From Streptomyces mayonensis (lineage in GTDB: Bacteria > Actinomycetota > Actinomycetes > Streptomycetales > Streptomycetaceae), in NCBI RefSeq assembly GCF_018982965.1, contig NZ_JACBYP010000074.1, positions 1-42,577 of the forward strand: DNA of 42,577 bases, in the 5' to 3' direction. The notes beneath the pieces were generated by a model, which searched no databases, was not told the origin of the DNA, and saw nothing but the letters and a program-made list of their open reading frames with translations. Position 1 is the first letter of the stretch, and every line of letters starts with the position of its first letter. Shown one piece after another: positions 26,546-34,377 of this stretch. Position numbers and translations under genes: made by a program.

Positions 26546-27685
26546 TCAGTCGGCGGGGAGGGTCGGCTGCACCTGCCGCAGGAACGTGGCGTTGTCCGGC
26601 GTCTGCCGCATCCGCTCCAGCAGTGTCTCCAGTCCGGACTGGCCGTCCCGGGTCTGCAGCGCCCGCCGCAGTCCGCGCGCGGCGGCCGTCTCGGCGGCGG
26701 ACAGCAGCAGTTCCTCGCGGCGCGTGCCCGAGCCCGGCAGGTCCACGGCGGGGAAGACCCGGCGGGAGGCGAGGTCCCGGCTCAGCCGCAGCTCCATGTT
26801 GCCGGTGCTCTTGAGCTCCTCGAAGTAGAAGTCGTCGGCGCGCGAACCGGTCTCCACCAGGGCGGTGGCGAGGATGGTGAGCGAGCCGCCCTCCTCCGCC
26901 TTGCGGGCGGCGCCGAAGAACCGCTTGGGGCCCAGGAGCGCCCCGGCGTCGACGCCGCCGCTGAGCGTGCGGCCGCCGGAGGACGCGGCGTTGTTGTGCG
27001 CCCTGCACAGCCGGGTGAGGGAGTCGAGCAGGACGACGACGTCCTCACCGGCCTCGACGAGGCGCTTGGCCCGCTCGACGACGAGTTCGGCGAGCGCGAT
27101 GTGCTGTTTGGCGCTCCGGTCGAAGGTCGAGGCGTACACCTCGCCCGCCACGGAGCGGCGCATCTCGGTGACCTCTTCGGGACGTTCGTCGAGCAGCACC
27201 ACCATCAGCCGGGCCTCGGGGTGGTTGCCCGCCACGGCGGCGGCGACCTGCTGGAGGAGGACGGTCTTGCCGGTCTTCGGCGGGGCCACGATCAGGCCGC
27301 GCTGGCCCTTGCCGACCGGGGCGAGGAGATCGACGACCCGCCCGGTCGCGCCGGCCGCCGGATGTTCGAGCCGCAGCCGCTCGTGCGGGTGGAGCGGGGT
27401 CAGGTCGCGGAAGTGGCGCCGGCGGTCGTGGCGGTCCGGCGTGCGGCCGTTCACCCGGACGACGCCGGTCAGGCCGCGCCGGTCGCCGCGCACCGCCTCG
27501 ACCAGGTCGCCCTTGCGCAGTGCGTGGCGGCGGACCAGCGCGGAGGGAAGGACGGGGTCGGAAGGTTCGGGGGTGAGGCTGCTGCCGCGCAGGTGTCCCT
27601 TCCCGCTCGCGTCGACGTCGAGGACACCGCTCGCGATCTCGGCCGGGGACTGCTGCACAGGGGGGTGTTCGAGTGTGGTGGTCAT
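26546..27685 (-). CDS. rho: Short Rho transcription termination factor paralogue
   Basis: 379 residues, shorter than the main actinobacterial Rho, which carries a long Arg-rich insertion. The N-terminal RNA-binding (cold-shock) domain is degenerate: the aromatic GFGFLR motif of E. coli Rho is replaced by GKGHLR. The motor is well kept: APPKTGKT (Walker A), VVVLLDSLTRLCRAHN (Walker B), the SGGVDAGALLGPKRFFGAAR loop, ELKSTGNMELRLSR and VFPAVDLPGSGTRREELLL. AAAGGA precedes ATG 27685. It is predicted to be an RNA-dependent ATPase, but its RNA recognition must differ from normal Rho. Being a second rho is inference, since the main copy is outside the window. Confidence 0.85.
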   Translation of the reverse strand: MTTTLEHPPVQQSPAEIASGVLDVDASGKGHLRGSSLTPEPSDPVLPSALVRRHALRKGDLVEAVRGDRRGLTGVVRVNGRTPDRHDRRRHFRDLTPLHPHERLRLEHPAAGATGRVVDLLAPVGKGQRGLIVAPPKTGKTVLLQQVAAAVAGNHPEARLMVVLLDERPEEVTEMRRSVAGEVYASTFDRSAKQHIALAELVVERAKRLVEAGEDVVVLLDSLTRLCRAHNNAASSGGRTLSGGVDAGALLGPKRFFGAARKAEEGGSLTILATALVETGSRADDFYFEELKSTGNMELRLSRDLASRRVFPAVDLPGSGTRREELLLSAAETAAARGLRRALQTRDGQSGLETLLERMRQTPDNATFLRQVQPTLPAD

Positions 27686-28172
27686 GGTGGTCGGTCCTTT
27701 CGAGGACACGGGCACGGAACATGCGGAAGAAGAGGAAAGGGAGAGGCCGGGCGAGGGGCGCACGCGGCGACCCACTCGTGCACGGCGGGAACAGCACCTC
27801 GCCGGGAGCGGGAAGAGACCCGCTCGCGAGTTGTGCCGAGAAGCGGATACCGGTCGCACCGGGACCGGTGGGTCCGCGAACCGAAGGGAAACTGGCACCG
27901 GCGCCCGAAAGGGGCGTACACAAGTGCTTCCCGTACCGTACCACGGGGGGTGGGACGGGCGCGGCGGGACGGGGACCGGCTGTCCCTGTCCGGCACAACG
28001 CTGCCGGTGCGCCGTCTGTTCCGGTGTGCCGCCCTTCTGCCGCCCTTCAGCAGCCCCTGAACCGTCTTTCAGCAGTCCTCCAGCGGTCCTTCAGCGGTCC
28101 TCCAGCAGTCCCTGAGCCGTCCTTCCGCCCTTCCTCCGCCCTGCTTCCGTCTTCTCGGGGGACCGGCCCGGT
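27686..28172. other. 487-base gap: leader region of the rho paralogue
   Basis: No credible gene. On the minus strand this would be the 5' region of the rho-like gene: a CGCCC-GAAAG-GGGCG hairpin near 27902-27916, a TACGGT-rich stretch near 27935-27945, and an 11-base repeat array at 28070-28113. A long leader is expected for Rho genes, which are commonly autoregulated by early termination. I could not fix a promoter. Confidence 0.5.
28070..28113. repeat. 11-base tandem repeat, 4 copies
   Basis: Units 28070-28080, 28081-28091, 28092-28102 and 28103-28113 follow CAGCGGTCCTC with one or two changes; similar degenerate pieces flank them. The minus strand is purine-rich with repeated GGAC. Located upstream of the rho paralogue and just beyond the end of the SnoaL-like gene. 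Confidence 0.7.
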
Positions 28173-28583
28173 TCAGCCGGCCGAGGACGACCGGTCCTCG
28201 CGCGCCTCCTCGCCGATCCGGTCGAACTGCGCGGCCATGGCCGCCTGGAGGGCCTGCGCGCCGGACAACGGGCGCACCATCACCGTCAGTTCGTCGATGC
28301 GGCCCTCCTCGTCCAGATGGACGAAGTCGCAGCCGCCGAGCTCGCGGTCGCCCACCCGCGCCGCGAAGACCAGTGCGTGGTCGCGGCCTTCGGCATCGCC
28401 GATGACGCGCTCGTAGCGGAAGTCCTCGAAGACCCGCTCGACCGCGCGCAGGATCGCCGCGGTGACCGCCCTGCCCCGGTAGGGCTTGAACACGACCGGG
28501 CTGGTGAAGACCACGTCCTCGGCCAGCAGCGCCTCGACGGTGTCCATGTCCTTGGCCTCGACCGCCTCGCGGAATGCCTGCAT
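28173..28583 (-). CDS. SnoaL/NTF2-like protein
   Basis: 136 residues. MQAFREAVEAKDMDTVEALLAEDVVFTSPV is the typical opening of SnoaL-like folds, and the remainder gives the cone-shaped alpha+beta barrel pattern (GRDHALVFAARV, DFVHLDEEGRIDELTVMVRPL). The family includes small cyclases, isomerases and binding proteins; no substrate can be named. GGAGGAG precedes the ATG. It is divergent from the PadR gene over an 80-base AT-rich gap, so it is probably the PadR target. Confidence 0.75.
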   Translation of the reverse strand: MQAFREAVEAKDMDTVEALLAEDVVFTSPVVFKPYRGRAVTAAILRAVERVFEDFRYERVIGDAEGRDHALVFAARVGDRELGGCDFVHLDEEGRIDELTVMVRPLSGAQALQAAMAAQFDRIGEEAREDRSSSAG

Positions 28584-28607
28584 CGCTACTCCTCCGTACC
28601 CTCTATA

Positions 28608-28621
28608 TTAAACTATTTGAA
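28608..28621. promoter_or_regulatory. AT-rich imperfect palindrome, likely PadR operator
   Basis: TTAAACTATTTGAA is an imperfect inverted repeat in the most AT-rich spot of the window, midway between the divergent SnoaL and PadR starts. Position and composition fit a PadR autoregulatory operator and divergent promoters; exact -35/-10 boxes are uncertain. Confidence 0.5.
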
Positions 28622-28663
28622 TAAGTGTGGAGTAGAGTAGTCGCTGCTTGTTAGCGTGTCGAC

Positions 28664-29260
28664 ATGTCTCTCAAGTACGCCGTCCTGGCCGCCCTGCTGG
28701 AGGGCGAGGCCTCCGGCTACGAGCTGTCCAAGGTGTTCGACGTGTCGCTCGCCAACTTCTGGCCCGCCACGCCGCAGCAGCTCTACCGCGAGCTGGAGCG
28801 CCTCGCCGGCGACGGCCTCATCGAGGCCCGGACGGTGCCGCAGGAACGCAGGCCCACCAAGCGGATGTTCTCGCTCACCGCGACCGGGCGGGAACAGCTG
28901 GCCGCCTTCGCCGCCGAGCCGACCCGGCGCCCCACCGCCATTCGCGACGAGTTCCTGATCAAGATGCAGGCCATGGACGGCGTCGACCCGCGGGCCGTCC
29001 GGGCGCTGGTCGAGGAACGCCGGGTATGGTCCCTGGGCAAACTCGCCCGCTACGAGCGGGTCCGCGAACGCCTCCTGGACGGCCGCACCGAGGAGGAGCA
29101 CCTGCGCGACGCCGACCGCGTCGGGCCCTACCTGACCCTGCTCGCCGGGATCACCTTCGAGCGGGAGAACGCCCGTTGGTGCGAGCGCGTCCTGACCGTG
29201 CTGGGCGAACGGCACGCTGCCGCCGGACCCACGGGGCCGCCCGGCCAGGCCCTAGGCTGA
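28664..29260 (+). CDS. PadR-family transcriptional regulator
   Basis: 198 residues. N-terminal winged helix (LKYAVLAALLEGEASGYELSKVFD, PQQLYRELERLAGDGLIEAR) and a C-terminal helical dimerisation domain of the Vir type with ERENARWCERVL near the end, the common arrangement of two-domain PadR proteins. Likely represses itself and the divergent SnoaL-like gene. The methyltransferase gene follows 4 bases later and may share its message. Confidence 0.85.
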   Translation: MSLKYAVLAALLEGEASGYELSKVFDVSLANFWPATPQQLYRELERLAGDGLIEARTVPQERRPTKRMFSLTATGREQLAAFAAEPTRRPTAIRDEFLIKMQAMDGVDPRAVRALVEERRVWSLGKLARYERVRERLLDGRTEEEHLRDADRVGPYLTLLAGITFERENARWCERVLTVLGERHAAAGPTGPPGQALG

Positions 29261-29264
29261 CGCG

Positions 29265-30032
29265 ATGTTCAGCCCCGAAGGCCCCACCCTGCGCGAACTC
29301 GCCGTCCAGGCACTGTCGTCGGTCGAGCACGGGTACGACCTGCTCGCCCCGAAGTTCGACCACACCCCGTACCGCACACCGGACCGGGTGCTCGACGCCG
29401 TGGCCGGCGCGCTGGCCCCGCTGGGACCGTTCGGCGCCGGACTCGACCTGTGCTGCGGCACCGGTGCGGGCGTGGACGTACTGACCCGGGTGTGCCGGGA
29501 GAGGGTGACGGGCCTCGACTTCAGCGCGGGCATGCTGGACGTCGCCCGGGAACGCGTCGCCCCGCCGGGCCCCGAGGTCTCCTGGGTGCGCGGGGACGCC
29601 CGCGCGCTGCCGTTCGGCGCGGAGTTCGACCTCGTGGTGAGCTTCGGCGCGTTCGGGCACTTCCTGCCCCGGGAACTGCCGGGCCTGTTCGCCCAGGTGC
29701 ACTCCGTCCTGCGGCCGGGCGGCCGCTTCGCCTTCCCCGTGGCCGCCCCGCCCCGCCCCGGGTCCCGGGGGTACTGGGCGCTGCTCGGCTTCGACACCGC
29801 GATGCGGGTGCGCAACGCCCTGTGGCGGCCGCCCTTCGTCATGTACTACCGGACGTTCCGGCTGGGCGACGTGGGCCGCGAGCTGTCGCGCGCGGGGTTC
29901 CGGGCCGACCTGCACGCCCTGCCGGAGTTCGGGCGCAGACCGGACGGCAGCCCGCGGGTCCGGCTGGTCGTGGCCCGGGCGGCCGGCGCGGCGGGGGAGG
30001 GTCAGCCGGCCGCCGGCAGCGTGAACTCGTAG
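29265..30032 (+). CDS. Class I SAM-dependent methyltransferase
   Basis: 255 residues. Motif I LDLCCGTGAGVDVL, motif II-like GLDFSAGMLDVARER, VRGDARALPF, and the post-motif VLRPGGRFAF define a class I Rossmann methyltransferase. The substrate cannot be told. Starts 4 bases after the PadR stop, so it is likely in the same operon. Its last 31 bases overlap the convergent GntR gene end. Confidence 0.85.
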   Translation: MFSPEGPTLRELAVQALSSVEHGYDLLAPKFDHTPYRTPDRVLDAVAGALAPLGPFGAGLDLCCGTGAGVDVLTRVCRERVTGLDFSAGMLDVARERVAPPGPEVSWVRGDARALPFGAEFDLVVSFGAFGHFLPRELPGLFAQVHSVLRPGGRFAFPVAAPPRPGSRGYWALLGFDTAMRVRNALWRPPFVMYYRTFRLGDVGRELSRAGFRADLHALPEFGRRPDGSPRVRLVVARAAGAAGEGQPAAGSVNS

Positions 30033-30745
30033 ACCAGGGCGTCCTGTCGGGCGTCCACGAGGAGATCGGTGATCTCCAGCGGCCGGGCGTACTGGTCGTG
30101 CACCCGCCGCACGACCCGGACCGACGCCGTGTCCGTGGGGCGGGTGATGGTGTCCCGGTGGTGCAGGGTCAGACCGGCCCGGCGCATCCAGTCGTAGGCC
30201 CGCCACAGCTGCGCCGCCGCGGTGCCGTCGGCCCGGCCGCGATAGCGGGCCAGCTCGTCGACCTCGGTGAGCGCCACGGCCGAGAAGGAGGTCACGGCCG
30301 ACCGGCGTCCCCCGGTGGCGGCGGGCGGCGACAGGTACCGGTGCACCAGGGTCGGCCGGCCCGGCGCCAGGCCCAGGGCGACGGCGTGCTCGGCCGGGGG
30401 CGGCTCCCAGGCCACGGTGGCGCGGGCGCCGCTGCGGGGCTCGTCCGCGAGAGTGCCGACCGGGAACGCGAGGGGCGCCGGACCACCGGCCGGCTGCCCG
30501 GGCAGGGCGACATGGCTGCCCCGCCGGTCGGTGCTGAGCATGCCGTCCCGGCGCAGCAGGTCCAGCGCCTGCCGCACGGTCTCCCGGCTCACGCCGAAGT
30601 GCTCGGCCAGCCGGCGTTCGCCCGGCAGCCGCTCTCCCGGCGGAACGCTCCCGCCGTGCAGCTCGCCGAGCAGCCGGGTCGCCACCTGCTGGTAAAGGGG
30701 CCGGGCGTCGGCCGGTGGGTGGTCGTGCGGGGTGGTGCGCGCCAT
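30002..30745 (-). CDS. GntR/HutC-family regulator (UTRA domain)
   Basis: 247 residues. N-terminal winged helix PLYQQVATRLLGELHGGSVPPGERLPGERRLAEHFGVSRETVRQALDLLRRDGML, then a UTRA effector domain. AGGAGGG lies 7 bases before ATG 30745. It follows the second CE7 esterase gene by 124 bases with a candidate hairpin between. It could regulate that esterase, but no operator was recognised. It is not of the DasR length or context that would let me call it DasR. Confidence 0.82.
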   Translation of the reverse strand: MARTTPHDHPPADARPLYQQVATRLLGELHGGSVPPGERLPGERRLAEHFGVSRETVRQALDLLRRDGMLSTDRRGSHVALPGQPAGGPAPLAFPVGTLADEPRSGARATVAWEPPPAEHAVALGLAPGRPTLVHRYLSPPAATGGRRSAVTSFSAVALTEVDELARYRGRADGTAAAQLWRAYDWMRRAGLTLHHRDTITRPTDTASVRVVRRVHDQYARPLEITDLLVDARQDALVYEFTLPAAG

Positions 30746-30818
30746 GCCGCGCCCTCCTGTTGCTGACGTACGGTAGCCGCTCGGGCTCGGTGCGCCACCA
30801 GGAGTACCACCGGCCCAA

Positions 30819-30837
30819 ACCGGCAGGGAAGGCCGGT
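30819..30837 (-). terminator. Hairpin after the second CE7 esterase gene
   Basis: ACCGGC-AGGGAAG-GCCGGT: six-base-pair stem and seven-base loop, 33 bases beyond the esterase stop on the minus strand. Flanking GGCC and TTCGGCC blocks may extend it. Confidence 0.45.
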
Positions 30838-30869
30838 CCGCCGGTTCGGCCGAAACACCACCCACCGGG

Positions 30870-31838
30870 TCAGGCGCGGGTCCGCAGCCACCGCACCTTG
30901 GCGGCCTCGTGGTAAGGGCCCCCGCCCTCGTGGTCGTTGAAGTCGTACACCTCGATCGCCTTGTCCTCGTGCGCCCAGGCGTTGAAGGCGGCGAACACGG
31001 TCGACGGCGGGCAGGTCTGGTCCTCGAGCGCGGTCGAGAACAGAGCGGGTGCACGGCCCCGCGCCGCGAAGTGCACCCCGTCGAAGTAGGACAGCGTCCG
31101 CAGCGCGTCCTCGGTCCGGCCGCGGTGCGTCTTGAGGTACAGACCGACCTCGCGGTAGGGGTGGCGGTCCGTGAGTGTGATCGCCCGCGGGAAGTCGCAC
31201 AGGAACGGCACGTCCGGCGCGACCGCGACCAGATCCGGCACCAGACCGCCCACCGCCGTCGCGATGCCTCCGCCCTGGCTCGTCCCCAGCGCGACCGTGC
31301 GGGCCGGGTCGGTCAGCGGGTGCGAACGGGCCGCCTCGACCGCGCGCACGGCGTCGGTGAAGACCCGGCGGTAGTAGTAGTTCTCCGGGGCGTCCAGGCC
31401 GCGGGTCATGAACCCCGGGTACGCGGGTGCGCCGCCCACGGGGTCGGCGGTCCCGCCCCCGCCGCCCCAGGCACTGCCCTGACCACGGGTGTCCATCACG
31501 AAGTGCGCCCGCCCCGTGGACGCCCACAGCAGGTGCTCGTGCGGCAGCCCGCGCCCGCCGCCGTACCCGAGGAACTGCACGACCAGGGGCAACGGCTCCG
31601 CCGCCGCGGCCGGCAGGACCAGCCAGCCCTTCACCGGGTGGCCGCCGAACCCGGCGAACGTCACGTCGTACACCCGCACCGTGGACAGTCCCGTGTCGAC
31701 CGGCTCGAAACGCGCGTCCAGATCGTGGGCGCGGGCCTGCGCGAGCGTCCCGCTCCAGAACGCGTCGAAGTCGCCGGGCTCCGCCGACGCGCTCCGGTAC
31801 GCGCGCAGTTCGTCGGGCGGAAGGTCGAACAGGGCCAT
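30870..31838 (-). CDS. Second CE7 acetyl esterase
   Basis: 322 residues, no signal peptide. Same architecture as the esterase at 13421-14443: MDTRGQG, nucleophile GTSQGGG, Asp in LEDQTCPPS and His in DHEGGG. The two proteins align throughout (for example YYYRRVFTDAVR and APDVPFLCD). AAGGCGG precedes ATG 31838; the longer upstream form has no support. This copy lies outside the nan locus next to a GntR/UTRA gene, so it probably serves another acetylated sugar such as xylo-oligosaccharide. Confidence 0.87.
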   Translation of the reverse strand: MALFDLPPDELRAYRSASAEPGDFDAFWSGTLAQARAHDLDARFEPVDTGLSTVRVYDVTFAGFGGHPVKGWLVLPAAAAEPLPLVVQFLGYGGGRGLPHEHLLWASTGRAHFVMDTRGQGSAWGGGGGTADPVGGAPAYPGFMTRGLDAPENYYYRRVFTDAVRAVEAARSHPLTDPARTVALGTSQGGGIATAVGGLVPDLVAVAPDVPFLCDFPRAITLTDRHPYREVGLYLKTHRGRTEDALRTLSYFDGVHFAARGRAPALFSTALEDQTCPPSTVFAAFNAWAHEDKAIEVYDFNDHEGGGPYHEAAKVRWLRTRA

Positions 31839-31964
31839 CGGGAACCGCCTTCGCAGGAAAATCGCAAGGGAACACGCCGGACCGTACGGGTGATCACACC
31901 GTACGTGAGCGGCCGGAACCGTCGCCAGGTCCCGCCCTTCCGCCACGGGGGGCGCACGGTGTCC

Positions 31965-32549
31965 TCACGCCCGGCGGTGCGTCCACTGCGGCTCGGTGCG
32001 TGCCCAGTCGCGGTCCCACTCCGTCATCCGGCGCCTGAGGGCCACCCCGCGCACGGCGCGGTGGCCGAGGAGCACCGCGAGCGCCGTCCCGATCGCGGTG
32101 AAGGAGCCCACGGTGGCGCTGTGCTGCCACACCTCGGCGCCGCTCGCGGGCGGCGGCACGCTCCGTCCGTGCGCGTCCAGCCACACGTCCACCCGGTCGC
32201 CGTGCCGGGTCTCGGACGGAACCCGCGCGGTGGTGGACTTCTCCGTGCCGTCCGGCGCGGTCCAGTGGACGGTGGCGCGGTACGTGTGCTGCCCGCCGAG
32301 CTGGGTCGAGGGCAGGGTGCCGGAGGCCGAGCCGGCCACGGTGGCACGGACCTGATGCCGCTCCGTCCGCTGCTCGGCGACGATCTCCTGGGCCTGGTCG
32401 TAGCCCCACCAGGCGGTGGCGGCGCCGAGCAGCGGCGCGCCCACGAACAGCAGGAGGGCGACGAGCAGTACGGTCCAGCCCTCGACGACGTCGCACCGGC
32501 GCCGCAGCGGATTGTGCCGCCAGCGCCAGCCGCGTACCCGGGTTCGCAT
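31965..32549 (-). CDS. Rv1733c-like two-helix membrane protein
   Basis: 194 residues. A basic N-terminus (RGWRWRHNPLRRRCDVVEGW) precedes membrane helix 1 (TVLLVALLLFVGAPLLGAATA), an external loop of about 100 residues, helix 2 near 150-170 and a basic tail. This matches the Rv1733c family, which is widespread in actinobacteria and part of the dormancy regulon in Mycobacterium; function unknown. GGGAGG precedes ATG 32549. It is 126 bases before the second esterase gene. Confidence 0.75.
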   Translation of the reverse strand: MRTRVRGWRWRHNPLRRRCDVVEGWTVLLVALLLFVGAPLLGAATAWWGYDQAQEIVAEQRTERHQVRATVAGSASGTLPSTQLGGQHTYRATVHWTAPDGTEKSTTARVPSETRHGDRVDVWLDAHGRSVPPPASGAEVWQHSATVGSFTAIGTALAVLLGHRAVRGVALRRRMTEWDRDWARTEPQWTHRRA

Positions 32550-32899
32550 GGTCGACCTCCCCGTGATCACCGCGACCGGAGTCTCGTTCCCGACGGCCCC
32601 CGTACGCGTGCGTACAGGGCCGTCGCACCTCCGGGCCGCGTCACGTGTGCGAGTGCCCGCACAGGACTGGTACCCAGTCCGACGACGCTCGCTCACCGGC
32701 CGGACGGTCCGGTCCCGGGGCACGGGGGACACCACCTGCCGCGCGTCCGCTGCGGCAGCGGACGCGTCCGTGCGTCCGGGCGGGCGGGGCAAGGACGGGC
32801 CCGGCCGTCGGCCGCCGCGGAACCGCGCGACCGCGACGCCGGCGCCCGGAACGCCCGGGGCGGTGGCCGGCCGGCGGTGCTGCGGAATCCGGCCGCGTC
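32550..32899. other. 350-base gap without a gene
   Basis: No reading frame with family resemblance. It holds GTACGC-GT-GCGTAC near 32601-32614 and a strong hairpin at 32743-32765, and should contain the promoter of the Rv1733c-like gene near its left end. Nothing else was recognised. Confidence 0.6.
32743..32765 (-). terminator. Strong hairpin downstream of the FNR-type reductase gene
   Basis: GCGTCCGCTG (32743-32752) pairs perfectly with CAGCGGACGC (32756-32765) around a CGG loop. It is 135 bases beyond the reductase stop on the minus strand and could end that operon. No T-run. Confidence 0.5.
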
Positions 32900-33676
32900 T
32901 CAGCCGAAGCGTTCGATCCGGATCCGTTCCACCGGCTGCCCCGCGGCCACCAGCAGCCGCGAGGCGTGCTCCGCGAAGGAGTTCGAACCGCAGACGTACG
33001 CCTCCCAGCCGCCCGCGGGCGGCCGGGCCAGCAGCGGTGCCAGGTGCGCGGCACTCAGCCGGCCGACCGGCATCCCGTCCGGTGCCCTCCTGGTGAACAC
33101 GGGTGTCGTCTCCGTGCCCAACTCACGGGCGTAGATCAGTTCCTCGGGGCCGCGCGCGGACACCAGCATCCGCAGCGGCACGGTCAGCCCCCGCGCCCGG
33201 TGGTGCCGCACCATCGACATCAGCGGAACGACACCGGAACCCGCACCGAGCAGCAGCGCGGGCCGGTCGCCGGGCCAGGCGAAGAAGCCGCTCAGCGGAC
33301 CGCGCACCTCGATCCGGTCGCCGGGCCGCGCCACCTCGTGGAACCAGCCGGACACCTCGCCGCCCCGCACGTGGTCGAGGGTGAGCTCGATGTGCCCCGA
33401 GCCGTCCGGCCCGGACGCCAGTGAGTAGTGCCGCTGGGCCGTGTAACCGTCCTCGGCGGTCAGCCGCAGCATCAGGTGCTGGCCGGGCACGTGACCGGCC
33501 CAGCCGGGAACGGCCAGGCGGAAGGTGGACGCGCGGGGCGTCTCGCGCCGGATCTCCGTGAGCGTGGCCGGCTGCCAGGCCCCGGCGACCCGGCCGTCGA
33601 CCTCGATGCGTCCGGGCACGGCGAAACGCGTCGGGGGAGCGAAGGCGGCGGGCGGGGGTGCGGCTGTCTCAGTCAC
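32900..33676 (-). CDS. Ferredoxin-NADP reductase-like flavoprotein
   Basis: 258 residues. FAD-binding motif RHYSLAS, pyridine-nucleotide motif LLLGAGSGVVPLMSMVRHH, and the C-terminal YVCGSNSFAEHASRLL mark the FNR superfamily without a 2Fe-2S domain. It would pass electrons between NAD(P)H and the molybdoenzyme encoded just upstream. The GTG start at 33676 overlaps that gene's stop by 8 bases, so the two are translationally coupled. Confidence 0.85.
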   Translation of the reverse strand: MTETAAPPPAAFAPPTRFAVPGRIEVDGRVAGAWQPATLTEIRRETPRASTFRLAVPGWAGHVPGQHLMLRLTAEDGYTAQRHYSLASGPDGSGHIELTLDHVRGGEVSGWFHEVARPGDRIEVRGPLSGFFAWPGDRPALLLGAGSGVVPLMSMVRHHRARGLTVPLRMLVSARGPEELIYARELGTETTPVFTRRAPDGMPVGRLSAAHLAPLLARPPAGGWEAYVCGSNSFAEHASRLLVAAGQPVERIRIERFG

Positions 33677-34274
33677 CGGAGTACCGCTGTTCCTTCCAGG
33701 GGTTGCCGCGCGGGTGGTAGCCGTTCTTCTCCCAGAAGCCCGGTTCGTCGTGGTCGAGGAGCTCCAGGCCGGCGACCCACTTGACGCTCTTCCAGAAGTA
33801 CAGGTGGGGCACCACCAGCCGGGCGGGTCCGCCGTGCTCGGGGGAGAGCGGCCGCCCCTCGTGGTCCCACGCGATCCAGGCCCGCCCGCCGGTGAGGTCG
33901 GCGAGCGGCAGGTTCGCCGTGTAGCCGGTGTGCGAGTAGGCGACGGCGTGCGTGGCGGACGGCAGCGGACGCGCGGCGTCCAGGAACGCGTCCAGGGACA
34001 CGCCCCCGAACCGGACGCCGAACTTCGACCAGCCGGTCACGCAGTGGATGTCGCCCGCGTACGCCGAGGCGGGCAGCGCCCGCGCCCCCGACAGGTCCCA
34101 GGTACGCGGCTCGGCCACGAGACCGCCCACACGGAAGGTCCAGTCGTCGGCCGCCAACTGCGGCGTGACCTCGGCGGACAGCACGGGCCAGTCGTCGCCC
34201 GCGTCGTACTGACCGGGCGGCAGCCCCGGCCGGGCGGCGCGCGAGGGCCCGGTGAAGCCTCGGGTGGTGTTCAT
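33669..34274 (-). CDS. Sulfite-oxidase-fold molybdopterin enzyme (YedY-like)
   Basis: 201 residues, a stand-alone Mo-cofactor domain. The molybdenum-ligand cysteine is in DIHCVTGWSKF; other family marks are AYAGDIHC, SHTGYTANLPL and GGPARLVVPHLYFWKSVKW. It lacks the Tat signal and dimerisation domain of true sulfite oxidases, so it is probably cytoplasmic and electron-coupled to the FNR-type partner next to it. The substrate is unknown; MsrP (YedY) reduces oxidised methionine, but that system is periplasmic. Confidence 0.85.
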   Translation of the reverse strand: MNTTRGFTGPSRAARPGLPPGQYDAGDDWPVLSAEVTPQLAADDWTFRVGGLVAEPRTWDLSGARALPASAYAGDIHCVTGWSKFGVRFGGVSLDAFLDAARPLPSATHAVAYSHTGYTANLPLADLTGGRAWIAWDHEGRPLSPEHGGPARLVVPHLYFWKSVKWVAGLELLDHDEPGFWEKNGYHPRGNPWKEQRYSGD

Positions 34275-34377
34275 GCGGTGGTGCCTTTCGGACCGGCGGG
34301 GCGCACCGCCCCGGCCGGCGTGATCAGTGCGTACGCCGTCAACGGTACGTCCTCGGAGAAGGCTCCCGGCCCGTCCC

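Noticed and set aside
30002..30745. GntR/UTRA gene as DasR, the expected binder of the 41263-41274 site
   Set aside because: HutC/UTRA regulators are many in Streptomyces, this one lies beside an esterase rather than dasABC or nag genes, and nothing in its helix-turn-helix lets me identify it as DasR.
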